Of a stretch of 64,000 bases of DNA, positions 28,037 through 36,559 are shown in pieces. Source of the stretch: Pseudomonas nitroreducens NBRC 12694 (GTDB lineage: Bacteria > Pseudomonadota > Gammaproteobacteria > Pseudomonadales > Pseudomonadaceae); NCBI RefSeq assembly GCF_002091755.1, contig NZ_BDAI01000001.1, forward strand, positions 806,001 to 870,000, written 5' to 3'. Within the stretch, counting starts at the first letter, position 1; each line of letters starts with the position of its first letter. The position numbers and the translations under genes were made by a program. The notes below the pieces were generated by a model. It was not told the origin of the DNA, searched no databases, and worked only from the letters and a program-made list of their open reading frames with translations.

Positions 28037-28780
28037 TCAGCTGAATTGCAGAACACGCGCCATGGCCTGGGAGTCATCCTCGGCGGTGCGCATCATCTTC
28101 ACGTGCAGCTCGAACTGGCGGGACAGCGCCAGGATCGAGGTCATCTCTTCGACGGCGTTGACGTTGCTGGCTTCCAGCACGCCGGACTGCAGGCTGGCGT
28201 TGGCATCGGCCTGCGGCGCGGGCTGCCCGGCCTTCAGGCGGATAAGGCCATCGGCGCCCTTCTCCAACTGCTTGGGATCAGGAGTGACCAGCTTGATGCG
28301 GTCGACGGTGGCCAGCGCATTGGGCTGGTTGCCCAGACCGCGGACGGTGATGGTGCCGTCGTCGCCTATCTCGATCTTCTCTTCCGGCGGCACGGCAATC
28401 GGCCCGCCATTGCCGATCACTGGCATGCCATTGCCGGTGCGCAGCTGGCCGAGGGCGTCGATTTCCAGGCTGCCCGTGCGCACGTAGGCTTCGCCGCCGT
28501 CGGGCGCCTGCACGGCGATCCAAGCGTCGCCCTTGGCGGCGACATCGAGGTCACGACCGGTTTCCTGCAGGGCGCCGGCGGTGAAGTCGGTGGCCGGGCG
28601 CTCGCTCATGGCGTAGACGCGCGCCGGAAAGCTGTCACCGAAGACCGGCATCGCGCGCGCCTGTTCGAAGTCGCGACGAAAACCGCTCGTGGAAATGTTC
28701 GCCAGGTTGTTGGCGTGAGCCTGCATAGCCAGGGTGTTCTGGCTCGCTCCGCTCATGGCGACATACAGCATTCTGTCCAA
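28037..28780 (-). CDS. flgF: FlgF, proximal rod protein
   Basis: FlgF is a proximal rod component. The 247-aa protein has MLYVAMSGASQNTLAMQAHANNLANISTSGFRRD at the N-terminus and VLEASNVNAVEEMTSILALSRQFELHVKMM at the C-terminus. The start appears to be TTG at 28780: GGAGGA lies about 5 bases upstream, and the residues before MLYVAM (MDR) match MDK in P. aeruginosa. The only nearby ATG lies 3 codons inside. It heads flgFGHIJKL behind a sigma-54 box. Confidence 0.93.
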   Translation of the reverse strand: MDRMLYVAMSGASQNTLAMQAHANNLANISTSGFRRDFEQARAMPVFGDSFPARVYAMSERPATDFTAGALQETGRDLDVAAKGDAWIAVQAPDGGEAYVRTGSLEIDALGQLRTGNGMPVIGNGGPIAVPPEEKIEIGDDGTITVRGLGNQPNALATVDRIKLVTPDPKQLEKGADGLIRLKAGQPAPQADANASLQSGVLEASNVNAVEEMTSILALSRQFELHVKMMRTAEDDSQAMARVLQFS

Positions 28781-28830
28781 GGCATTCCTCCAGTGCCGGG
28801 TCGGATTCCCGGCGGTGCTGGAGGGACTTC

Positions 28831-28846
28831 AGCAAGGGTTGTGCCA
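28831..28846 (-). promoter_or_regulatory. Sigma-54 promoter of flgFGHIJKL
   Basis: The minus strand reads TGGCACAACCCTTGCT, a full match to TGGCAC-N5-TTGCA/T. It lies 51-66 bp upstream of the flgF start and downstream of the flgE terminator. It would drive the second flg operon. Confidence 0.88.
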
Positions 28847-28900
28847 GAACGCTGAAAAAAAGTGCAAGACGCTGACAGAGAAGGATTTATCAAAAAACAA

Positions 28901-28918
28901 AGGCTCCCGAAGGAGCCT
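28901..28918 (-). terminator. Terminator after flgBCDE
   Basis: AGGCTCC-cgaa-GGAGCCT is followed on the minus strand by TTTGTTTTTTG. It lies about 83 bp after the flgE stop. Confidence 0.85.
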
Positions 28919-29001
28919 CGATGAGCGTCAGGCGGCGAAGGACTGCCGCCTGCGGCAAAGGACGATTTGCCGACGGAGAGCGTTGTTGCCGGCAGACCTC
29001 A

Positions 29002-30309
29002 TCAACGCAGGTTGATGATGGTGTCGGAAATGGTGCTCTCGGTCTGTACGGTCTTGGCGTTCGCCTGGTAGTTGCGCTGGGCGACGATCAGGTTCACCAG
29101 CTGCGCCGTCAGGTCGACGTTGGATTCCTCCAGCGTGCCCGAGCCCACCGAGCCGAGGGTGCCGGAGGTCGGCGTGCCGATCACTGCCTCGCCCGAGGCC
29201 AGCGACTGCTTCCAGCCGGTATTGCCGACCGGGGTCAGACCCTGAGTGTTGGCAAAGTTGGCCAGAATCACCTGGCCGATCACCTTGGACTGGCCGTTGG
29301 TGTAGGTGGCGTACATCTGGCCGTCCTCGGCGAACGACAGGCCGGACATCTGGCCGGTGGCGTAGCCGTCCTGGGTCACCGCGGTCACGGCGAAGGAGCC
29401 GTTGGTCTGGGTGGTCTTGGTCAGGTCGATGCTGATGCCGCCGGTCGCCCCCGCCGCACCGTTGGCGCCCCAGGTCACCGGGCTGGTGGTGGAGTCGGTG
29501 ACAGCTGCCGGCGTCCAGCCCGTCAGGGTCATGGTCTTGTCGGCGTTGACGGTCATGCCGGTGGAGGTGATGCCCGTCAGTTGGCCGGCGCTATTGAAGG
29601 TGATGTCGCTGCTCAGCGGCGTAGTGCTGGTCGGCGTCTGCGGGTTACGGCCGTCGACCAGGGTGTACATGCTCCAGTTGTTGGCGGCGTCCTTGACGAA
29701 GTAGTTCGTCATGGTGTGCGAGTTGCCCTGGGAGTCGTAGATGTCCACGGAGGTCGACCAGTTGTAGCTGTCCGAGTCGGTGGCATCGAACGGCGTGGTC
29801 TTGGGCGTGGTGGCGTTGGAGTTCAGGCTCAGGGTCGAGGTGATCTTCGAAGTCGGGCTCGGCGGCTGGTTGGCGGTATCGACCTTCAGGTCGGTGATCA
29901 CGCCATTGACGATGTTGCCGTTGGCGTTGACGCCGTAGCCCTGCAGGCGGTTGCCCGAGCCATCGACGATATAACCGCTGGCGTCGGTGTTGAAGGTACC
30001 GTTGCGGGTATAGACGCGGCTGCCGTTGTCGCTGGTCATGAAGAAGCCGTTGCCGCTCACCGCCAGGTCCAGGCTGCGCCCGGTGGTGCTCAGGTTGCCC
30101 TGGGTGAACTGCTGCGAGACGGACTGGGTGACCACCCCGTTACCCACGGCGATGCGGCCGGTGCCGAGCATCGAGGAGGCATAGAGGTCGGCGAACTCGG
30201 TACGCGACGACTTGAAGCCGGTGGTGCCGACGTTGGCGATGTTGTTGCCGGTGACGTTCAGGTCCATCGACGCGGCGTTGAGTCCACTCAGGGCGGTGTT
30301 GAAAGACAT
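29002..30309 (-). CDS. flgE: FlgE, flagellar hook protein
   Basis: FlgE polymerises into the hook. The 435-aa protein has the N-terminal FNTALSGLNAASMDLNVTGNNIANVGTTGFK motif and a long Thr/Asn-rich surface domain. The C-terminal sequence is LEESNVDLTAQLVNLIVAQRNYQANAKTVQTESTISDTIINLR. It is 27 bp after flgD. Confidence 0.97.
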   Translation of the reverse strand: MSFNTALSGLNAASMDLNVTGNNIANVGTTGFKSSRTEFADLYASSMLGTGRIAVGNGVVTQSVSQQFTQGNLSTTGRSLDLAVSGNGFFMTSDNGSRVYTRNGTFNTDASGYIVDGSGNRLQGYGVNANGNIVNGVITDLKVDTANQPPSPTSKITSTLSLNSNATTPKTTPFDATDSDSYNWSTSVDIYDSQGNSHTMTNYFVKDAANNWSMYTLVDGRNPQTPTSTTPLSSDITFNSAGQLTGITSTGMTVNADKTMTLTGWTPAAVTDSTTSPVTWGANGAAGATGGISIDLTKTTQTNGSFAVTAVTQDGYATGQMSGLSFAEDGQMYATYTNGQSKVIGQVILANFANTQGLTPVGNTGWKQSLASGEAVIGTPTSGTLGSVGSGTLEESNVDLTAQLVNLIVAQRNYQANAKTVQTESTISDTIINLR

Positions 30310-30336
30310 GTGTTGCTCCTGTGCCGAAACGCGGCG

Positions 30337-31035
30337 TTATTTTCCGATGGTCTGAATGCTGGAGGCGGAAACGGCGCCGATGCCCGCCAGGTTCAGGGTC
30401 ATTTCCCCACCGTTCTGGCCCAGCGTGACGCTGTTGACCGTGGCCGGCAGGTAAGTGGTCAGGGCGGTGCTGGTGCCGTCCAGGGTCGCGGTGGCCTTGA
30501 CGGTGTAGGTACCGGCACCCACCAGCTCGCCACCGTCGTCCTTGCCATCCCAGGTGAAGTCGATGTTGCCGGCCTTCTGGCTGCCCATGTCGACGGTACG
30601 CACCAGATCACCGGAGTCGTCATAGATTTTCAGCGTCACGCCATCGCCTTTGGACGGCATCACCAGCGAACCCTTGACGCCAGCGGACGGGTCGTCGACC
30701 TGCACCTTGCTGGAATTGACGATCACCGAGCGGCCGACCAGCGACGAGGCCTGCAGGGCCTGCGAGGACTGGAACGAGGAGTAGAAGGTCCCCAGGGTGG
30801 TGTCGAGGTTCTGCATGCTCTCCAGGCTGCTGAACTGCGCCAGCTGGGAGACGAACTCGGTGTTGTCCTGCGGGTCCAGCGGGTTCTGGTTGTTCAGCTG
30901 GGTGACCAGCAGTTGCAGGAACGAGTCCTTGCCCAGCGCACTGGTGCCGGTCTCGGTGGTGGACGACGAGTTCTTGGAGCCTGCGTTCAGCGAAGACAGG
31001 ATCGAGCTCGTGCTGTTGTCGGTATTGATGCTCAT
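30337..31035 (-). CDS. flgD: FlgD, hook assembly scaffold
   Basis: FlgD is the hook cap. The 232-aa protein shows the conserved DSFLQLLVTQLNNQNPLDPQDNTEFVSQLAQFSSLESMQNL block, followed by the FnIII/tudor-like hybrid domain (GNIDFTWDGKDDGGELVGAGTYTVKATA). It is 16 bp after flgC. Confidence 0.97.
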   Translation of the reverse strand: MSINTDNSTSSILSSLNAGSKNSSSTTETGTSALGKDSFLQLLVTQLNNQNPLDPQDNTEFVSQLAQFSSLESMQNLDTTLGTFYSSFQSSQALQASSLVGRSVIVNSSKVQVDDPSAGVKGSLVMPSKGDGVTLKIYDDSGDLVRTVDMGSQKAGNIDFTWDGKDDGGELVGAGTYTVKATATLDGTSTALTTYLPATVNSVTLGQNGGEMTLNLAGIGAVSASSIQTIGK

Positions 31036-31051
31036 GGGGCGTCCTCTGCGC

Positions 31052-31498
31052 TTACTGACCCAGGGTCAGGACCTTCTGCATCATCTGCTTGGCGGTATTC
31101 ATCATTTCCGCGTTGCTCTGGAAGGAACGGCTGGCGGAGATCATGTCGGCCATTTCCTGCACCACGTTCACATTCGGGTAGTAGACGTAACCGTCCTTGT
31201 CGGCAGCCGGGTGGTTCGGCTCGTAGCGCGGCACCAGCGGGCTCTGGTCCTCGACCACGCCCAGCACCTGCACGCCCGAACCCGCCTGGTCGGTCTCGCC
31301 GAACAGCGAACCCTGGTCGCTGCCGCCCTGCGCCTGGTTGAGCATCGCCGAGAACACCGGATGGCGGGCACGGTAGGTCTGGTCGATGCTCGAGGACACG
31401 CTCTCGGCGTTGGCAAGGTTCGAAGCGGTGGTGTTCAGACGGGTAGTCTGGGCACTCATGCCGGTACCGGCGATGTTGAAGACACTGGCGAGGGACAT
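31052..31498 (-). CDS. flgC: FlgC, proximal rod protein
   Basis: FlgC is a rod protein of 148 aa with VFNIAGTGMSAQTTRLNTTASNLANAES at the N-terminus and NVNVVQEMADMISASRSFQSNAEMMNTAKQMMQKVL at the C-terminus. It starts 2 bp after flgB. Confidence 0.97.
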   Translation of the reverse strand: MSLASVFNIAGTGMSAQTTRLNTTASNLANAESVSSSIDQTYRARHPVFSAMLNQAQGGSDQGSLFGETDQAGSGVQVLGVVEDQSPLVPRYEPNHPAADKDGYVYYPNVNVVQEMADMISASRSFQSNAEMMNTAKQMMQKVLTLGQ

Positions 31499-31500
31499 GA

Positions 31501-31908
31501 TTACTCTCCGCGCAGGGCGTTCATCAGCCCTTTGAACTTGCTGTTGAGGAAGGTGAAGGAGGCCTGGAACTGCACGGAGTTCTCCGCATAGTTGGCCTGC
31601 TCGATCTGCGCATCCACGGTGTTCTGGTCGATCGAGGGCTGGTTCGGAATGCGGTACTTCAGCGATTCGTCACCCATGGCCAGGCCATCTGCCTCGATGT
31701 GACGAGCGTTGGTCAGGGCGGTGCTGAAGGTGCCGTTCTTCAGCTTGTCGGACTGCGCCGCGAGCACCGAGGCGAAGTCCAGGTCACGCGCCTTGTAGTT
31801 GGGCGTGTCGGCGTTGGCCAGGTTGTTGGCCAGCACTTCAGCGCGCTGGGAGCGGAAGCTCAGTGCTTGCTGGTGGATGCCGAGGGCTTTGTCGAAGCTG
31901 ATGCTCAT
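31501..31908 (-). CDS. flgB: FlgB, proximal rod protein
   Basis: FlgB is the first gene of flgBCDE. The 135-aa protein has FDKALGIHQQALSFRSQRAEVLANNLANADTPNYKARDLDF, the signature of the family, and QANYAENSVQFQASFTFLNSKFKGL at the end. A perfect sigma-54 box lies 43-58 bp upstream. Confidence 0.97.
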   Translation of the reverse strand: MSISFDKALGIHQQALSFRSQRAEVLANNLANADTPNYKARDLDFASVLAAQSDKLKNGTFSTALTNARHIEADGLAMGDESLKYRIPNQPSIDQNTVDAQIEQANYAENSVQFQASFTFLNSKFKGLMNALRGE

Positions 31909-31950
31909 GGTCGCGAACCTGTTTGCCGGTGTGGGCTTGCCAACACTTCA

Positions 31951-31966
31951 GCAAGGTGCGTGCCAA
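31951..31966 (-). promoter_or_regulatory. Sigma-54 promoter of flgBCDE
   Basis: The minus strand reads TGGCACGCACCTTGCT, a full match to the extended TGGCACG-N4-TTGCT consensus. It lies 43-58 bp upstream of flgB. Confidence 0.9.
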
Positions 31967-32002
31967 ACGTCTATTTCCTTGATATTCAATGGCTTGAGTA
32001 GC

Positions 32003-32050
32003 CAGCAAGGGCGGCAAGGAGCGGCAAAAGGCGGCAAAGCGGCAACCGAT
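32003..32050. repeat. Short degenerate GCGGCAA(A/G)G tandem repeat
   Basis: The plus strand carries about four spaced GCGGCAA units in under 45 bp (GGGCGGCAAGGAGCGGCAAA and on). It lies between flgB and the LysR gene, upstream of the sigma-54 box of flgB. It may be simple slippage or a set of activator sites. Nothing else was seen between 31909 and 32128 besides the promoter. Confidence 0.45.
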
Positions 32051-32128
32051 TTCCTTGCCGCCCGCCTCCCGCCGTTGCCGCTCGACGCATCCCGCGGCAA
32101 CAAGCCGGCTCACTCCAGCGAAAGGTTC

Positions 32129-32980
32129 CTACGCTTGCGCCAACGCCAGGAACGCGCTCGGCAACCGTGCCTGCCGCCGATCCTTCAGGCAATACAGGTA
32201 CTCGTCGATCAGGCTCGCGCCCTTGATCTCCAGTACACACAGCTGGGGGTTATCCGGTACTTCCTGGCGGGCAATGATGCTCACGCCCAGGTTGCGGATC
32301 ACCGCCTCGCGAATCGATTCACGGCTGCCGATTTCCAGCACCGAGGCGGGTACCACTCCGGCCTGCTGCAACATTGCCTCGGTCAGTTGGCGAGTGGTCG
32401 AACCCGCCTCGCGCATCAGCAGGCAATGCTGGCGCAGTTCGCCGAGGTTCACCGACTGCATGGCCGCCAGCGGATGGCTGCGGTGCACAGCCAGCACCAG
32501 CGGATCGCTGCCCAGCACCACGCGGGTCAGGCGCGCATCATCCACCTGTTGCGAAGAGGCGGCCAGGTCGACCCGGCATTCGATGAGCGATTCGAGCACC
32601 TGCTGGGAGTTACCGATCTCCACCGACACTTCTATCTGCGGGAAGCGCTCGCGGAAGTCCTTTATCAGCCCGAGCACATAATAAGGAGAGGTGGCGCCGA
32701 TACGCAGGGCGCCCTGCATCTGCCCGCAGTTGCGCAGGTAGAACTCGATGTCGGCTTCCTGCTGCAGCAGCGCCTCGACCATCGGCAGCAGGCGCGCGCC
32801 CTCGTCGCTCAGGGTCAGGCGCCGGCCGCCGCGATAGAACAGCTCCACCGCGTACTGGCTTTCCAGGTGGCGGATCTGGGTAGTCACCGTTGGCTGGCTG
32901 AGGCCGAGCTTTTTCGCCGCCTGGGTGATGCTGCCCAGCTTGGCAACGCGGTGAAACGCCTTCAGTTCAGCGCTGAGCAT
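32129..32980 (-). CDS. LysR-type transcriptional regulator
   Basis: A 283-aa LysR regulator. The N-terminal winged HTH (LKAFHRVAKLGSITQAAKKLGLSQPTVTTQIRHLESQYAVELFYR) is followed by a periplasmic-binding-fold effector domain (GALRIGATSPYYVLGLIKDFRERFPQIEVSVEIGNSQQVLESLIECRVDL). The HTH wording resembles regulators of phosphonate or aminoethylphosphonate use, but that is only an impression. It is transcribed divergently from the wecB-nfr operon with a 253-bp gap, so it may regulate that operon. LysR genes often control the divergent neighbour. Confidence 0.85.
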   Translation of the reverse strand: MLSAELKAFHRVAKLGSITQAAKKLGLSQPTVTTQIRHLESQYAVELFYRGGRRLTLSDEGARLLPMVEALLQQEADIEFYLRNCGQMQGALRIGATSPYYVLGLIKDFRERFPQIEVSVEIGNSQQVLESLIECRVDLAASSQQVDDARLTRVVLGSDPLVLAVHRSHPLAAMQSVNLGELRQHCLLMREAGSTTRQLTEAMLQQAGVVPASVLEIGSRESIREAVIRNLGVSIIARQEVPDNPQLCVLEIKGASLIDEYLYCLKDRRQARLPSAFLALAQA

Positions 32981-33093
32981 CGGCGACCCACCTCTTCGAA
33001 AAATTCATCAACAGTTTTTCTCAACGCTGCCGGCAAACCGGCGCCAGCCCACTGGCGACGCGGCCTTCAGCCGAGCGACAAAAGCCCTTAAAA

Positions 33094-33110
33094 GGTCAAT
33101 GTACCTGACC
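33094..33110. promoter_or_regulatory. Interrupted palindrome GGTCA-N7-TGACC upstream of wecB
   Basis: GGTCAATGTACCTGACC lies in the divergent gap between the LysR gene and wecB, about 124 bp before wecB. It could be a LysR site. It also resembles the FleQ box (GTCA-N6-TGAC), but its spacer is one base longer. Both readings are tentative. No strong -35/-10 pair was found by eye in 32981-33233. Confidence 0.35.
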
Positions 33111-33233
33111 TGTATCACTGGCATCACCAGTTGGCGCTGGACAGCCCGGAGTTGAGCGACTTTCATTGCCCTTGGAAAAATCCCACCTGGAACCCGAAGG
33201 CGGCCTCACAAGGGTGCGCCCAAGGAGCAATTG

Positions 33234-34388
33234 ATGAAGTACAAAGTCACCATGGTTTTCGGCACCCGTCCGGAAGCCATCAAGATGGCCCCGCTCGCCC
33301 GCGTCCTTCGCCGTACCCCGGAAATCGAACTGCGCATCTGCTCCACCGGCCAGCATCGCGAAATGCTACAGCAAGTGCTGAACTCCTTCGAACTGGAGGT
33401 CGACGAAGACCTCGACGTCATGACCCAGGGCCAGACACTGAACAGCCTGTCCCTGCAGATGATGGGCAAACTGGATGACAGCTATGACCGTCATCGCCCC
33501 GACATCGTGCTGGTCCACGGCGATACCACCACCAGCTTCATCGCCGCCCTCACCGCCTTTCACCGGCAGATCCCGGTGGGCCACGTCGAGGCAGGGCTGC
33601 GCACCGGCAATATCCACCAGCCGTGGCCGGAAGAGGCCAACCGCCGCCTCACCGCGGTGATCGCCGACCTGCACTTCCCGCCGACCAAGGCCGCGCGCGA
33701 CAACCTGCTGCGCGAAGGGGTGAACATCGACCAGATCGAGGTCACCGGCAACACGGTGATCGACGCCCTGCTGTGGATGCGCGAGCACCTGCACGAGACC
33801 GATTGGAAGCCCGCCGCCGATTCGCCCCTGGCCAAGTTCACCGGCGACCGTCGTCTGGTCTTGATCACCGGCCACCGTCGGGAAAACTTCGGCAAGGGCT
33901 TCGAGCGCATCTGCCTGGCCCTGGCCGAGCTCGGCCAGCGCTTCCCCGACGTGGACTTCGTCTACCCGGTGCACCTCAACCCGCAGGTGCAGAACGCCGT
34001 CTACGGCCTGCTCTCGGACAAGCCGAACATCCACCTGATCGCCCCGCAGGACTACCAGCACTTCGTCTGGCTGATGGACCGCGCCTACATCATCCTCACC
34101 GACTCGGGCGGCATCCAGGAAGAAGCCCCGGCCCTGGGCAAACCGCTGCTGGTGCTGCGCCGCGTCACCGAGCGCCCTGCCGTGCTGGAGGGTGGCACCG
34201 TGGTGCTGGTGGGGACCAACACCGGCCGCATCGTCAGCGAAGCCAGCCACCTGCTGCGCGACGACGACGTCTATGAACAGATGAGCCGGGTGTTCAGCCC
34301 TTACGGCGACGGCCACGCCAGCGAGAAGATCGTCGCCCGGCTGCTGTCCTGGTTCGGTGAATCACGCACGCGTAGCGAGTTCGAATGA
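33234..34388 (+). CDS. wecB: WecB, UDP-N-acetylglucosamine 2-epimerase (non-hydrolysing)
   Basis: This enzyme interconverts UDP-GlcNAc and UDP-ManNAc. The 384-aa protein has the family motifs VFGTRPEAIKMAPL, VHGDTTTSF, GHVEAGLRTG and LTDSGGIQEEAPALGKPLLVLR (UDP-binding). The ATG at 33234 has AAGGAG 6 bases upstream. A TTG one codon earlier is less likely. Its stop overlaps the nfrB start by ATGA. The nearby nfrB/nfrA suggests that it supplies UDP-ManNAc to that synthase, as WecB does for the N4 receptor glycan in E. coli. There is no wecC or O-antigen gene nearby. Confidence 0.93.
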   Translation: MKYKVTMVFGTRPEAIKMAPLARVLRRTPEIELRICSTGQHREMLQQVLNSFELEVDEDLDVMTQGQTLNSLSLQMMGKLDDSYDRHRPDIVLVHGDTTTSFIAALTAFHRQIPVGHVEAGLRTGNIHQPWPEEANRRLTAVIADLHFPPTKAARDNLLREGVNIDQIEVTGNTVIDALLWMREHLHETDWKPAADSPLAKFTGDRRLVLITGHRRENFGKGFERICLALAELGQRFPDVDFVYPVHLNPQVQNAVYGLLSDKPNIHLIAPQDYQHFVWLMDRAYIILTDSGGIQEEAPALGKPLLVLRRVTERPAVLEGGTVVLVGTNTGRIVSEASHLLRDDDVYEQMSRVFSPYGDGHASEKIVARLLSWFGESRTRSEFE

Positions 34389-36559
34389 GCCTCGAACTGG
34401 TCGATATCCTCACTTACGTTCTCTATGCCCTGAAGTACCTGGCGATCATCCTGGCCGCGCTGATGTTCCTGCTCGGTCTGGATGACCTGTTCATCGACCT
34501 GGTGTACTGGGGCCGGGTGCTGGTGCGGCGCTTCCGCATCTACAACCGCTTCGATCGGGCCGACGAGGAACGCCTGTTCGCCGCGCCGGAAAAGCCGCTG
34601 GCGATCATGGTCCCGGCCTGGAACGAAGTCGGCGTGGTCGGCGAAATGGCGCGCCTGGCGGCCTCGACGCTGGACTACGAGAACTACCAGATCTTCGTCG
34701 GCACCTACCCCAACGACCCACAGACCCAGGCGGACGTGGACGCGGTATGCCTGCATTACCCCAACGTGCACAAGGTGGTCTGCGCGCGCCCCGGCCCCAC
34801 CAGCAAGGCCGACTGCCTGAACAACATCATCGACGCCATCCTGCGCTTCGAGGCCGATGCCCGCATCGAGTTCGCCGGCTTCATCCTGCATGACGCCGAG
34901 GACGTGATCTCGCCGCTGGAGTTGCGCCTGTTCAACTACCTGCTGCCGGCCAAGGACCTGATCCAGATCCCGGTCTACCCCTACGCCCCGGAATGGAGCG
35001 GCTTCACCGCCGGCCACTATGTCGACGAATTCGCCGAGAACCACGGCAAGGATGTGCCGGTGCGCGAAGCGCTGACCGGCCAGGTGCCCAGCGCCGGTGT
35101 CGGCACCTGCTTCAGCCGCCGCGCCATCGCCGCGCTGCTGGAAGACGGCGACGGCATCGCCTTCGATGTGCAGAGTCTCACCGAGGACTACGACATCGGC
35201 TTCCGCCTCAAGCAGAAGGGCATGAAGTGCATCTTCGCCCGCTACTCCATCACCGATCCGCAGCTGGCGCTGAAAAGCACCTGGGTGCCGGGCATGGACC
35301 GGCGCTTCTCACAGGTCATCTGCGTACGCGAACACTTCCCGCGCACCTGGCAGCACGCCATTCGGCAGAAGTCTCGGTGGATCACCGGCATCGTCTTCCA
35401 GGGCACGCGCAACCTGGGCTGGAGCAGCAAGGGAATGCTCAACTACTTCCTCTGGCGTGATCGCCGCGGGCTGATCGCCTACCTGCTGAGTTTCCTGGTC
35501 AACCTGCTGTTCCTGGTGCTGATCACCATGTGGCTGATCACCACCCTGTCGCCCAACGCCTGGCGCTTCCCGTCGATCCTCGAAGGTAGCCAATTGCTGG
35601 TGGTGCTGCTGTTCCTCAACGGCCTGATGCTCCTCAACCGGCTGTTCCAGCGCTTCTGGTTCGTCACCCGCTTCTACGGCATCTTCGAGGGACTACTGTC
35701 GGCGCCGCGGATGATGTGGAGCAACTTCGTCAACTTCTTCGCCAACCTGCGCGCGCTCAAGCAGGTAATGGAGATGGGCGATTCGCGCCGCGTCGCCTGG
35801 GACAAGACCACCCACGAATTTCCCGCCCTCGCCGGCCCGCAGCGCACGCCGCTGGGCCAGCGCCTCAAGGAAAAAGGCCTGATCAGCGAAGAACAGCTGC
35901 AATCGGCACTGACCAGCCCGGTGCGCCGACGGCTGGGCCGCGAGCTACTGCTGCGCAAACTGATCACCAGCACGCAACTGGTGGAAACCCTGGCGGAGGA
36001 ACTGGGCGAGGAATGGGCGCCGCTCAACCCCTTCACCCTCGATGAAAAACTGATCGAAACCCTGCCGCGCAAGCTGGCCCTGCGCTACGCCGTGCTGCCG
36101 GTGGCCGTCGAGGGCGAAACCCTGGTCCTGGCCAGCGAACAGCAGATCAGCCAGGTCTCCCTCGGTGCCATCAGCCGGCAGCTCAAGCGCCCGGTACGCG
36201 GCCGACTGGCCCCACAAGGCCGTGTCACCCTCGGCCTGCGCCACTGGTACGGCGGGCGCCACCAGACCGATGAAACCCGGGCCATCGTCGAGGTGCTCCG
36301 GCGACGCCAGGGCGACGAATCCCTCATGGAGCGTCTCTGTGGTCACGTGGTGATGTTCGGTGCCTTGCTGCAGGTACGCGGCATGGTCCCGCCCAGCCTG
36401 TTCAACCAGGCCCTCATCGACTTCGACCCGGAACAGGACTCGCTCGGCGAACACCTGATCAAGCGCGGCATGATCACCCAGCAGGTGCTCGAGGAAGCGC
36501 TCAAGGAACAGGCCAGCGAACAGCACGAGGCCTATCGCATTGCCCGGGAGGCCGTGTGA
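34385..36559 (+). CDS. nfrB: NfrB, inner-membrane c-di-GMP-linked polysaccharide synthase
   Basis: A 724-aa protein with an N-terminal membrane helix (about 8-32) and a GT2 catalytic domain (PLAIMVPAWNEVGVVGEM from about 71). It has a D-rich HDAED motif (169-173), TEDYD (266-270) and QKSRW (328-332), the D/TED/QxxRW set of processive synthases. Membrane helices follow at about 362-386 and 400-417. The C-terminus carries MshEN/GspE-N-like repeats (LGQRLKEKGLISEEQLQSAL from 490, RLGRELLLRKLITSTQL from 516, and LGEHLIKRGMITQQVLEEAL near 687). MshEN domains bind c-di-GMP; here the motifs are partly degenerate. In E. coli NfrB is required for phage N4 adsorption. Start overlaps wecB. Confidence 0.9.
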   Translation: MSLELVDILTYVLYALKYLAIILAALMFLLGLDDLFIDLVYWGRVLVRRFRIYNRFDRADEERLFAAPEKPLAIMVPAWNEVGVVGEMARLAASTLDYENYQIFVGTYPNDPQTQADVDAVCLHYPNVHKVVCARPGPTSKADCLNNIIDAILRFEADARIEFAGFILHDAEDVISPLELRLFNYLLPAKDLIQIPVYPYAPEWSGFTAGHYVDEFAENHGKDVPVREALTGQVPSAGVGTCFSRRAIAALLEDGDGIAFDVQSLTEDYDIGFRLKQKGMKCIFARYSITDPQLALKSTWVPGMDRRFSQVICVREHFPRTWQHAIRQKSRWITGIVFQGTRNLGWSSKGMLNYFLWRDRRGLIAYLLSFLVNLLFLVLITMWLITTLSPNAWRFPSILEGSQLLVVLLFLNGLMLLNRLFQRFWFVTRFYGIFEGLLSAPRMMWSNFVNFFANLRALKQVMEMGDSRRVAWDKTTHEFPALAGPQRTPLGQRLKEKGLISEEQLQSALTSPVRRRLGRELLLRKLITSTQLVETLAEELGEEWAPLNPFTLDEKLIETLPRKLALRYAVLPVAVEGETLVLASEQQISQVSLGAISRQLKRPVRGRLAPQGRVTLGLRHWYGGRHQTDETRAIVEVLRRRQGDESLMERLCGHVVMFGALLQVRGMVPPSLFNQALIDFDPEQDSLGEHLIKRGMITQQVLEEALKEQASEQHEAYRIAREAV

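Noticed and set aside
28921..31341. 806-codon plus-strand frame opposite flgE, flgD and flgC
   Set aside because: Spurious antisense frame. The minus-strand frames encode complete hook proteins.
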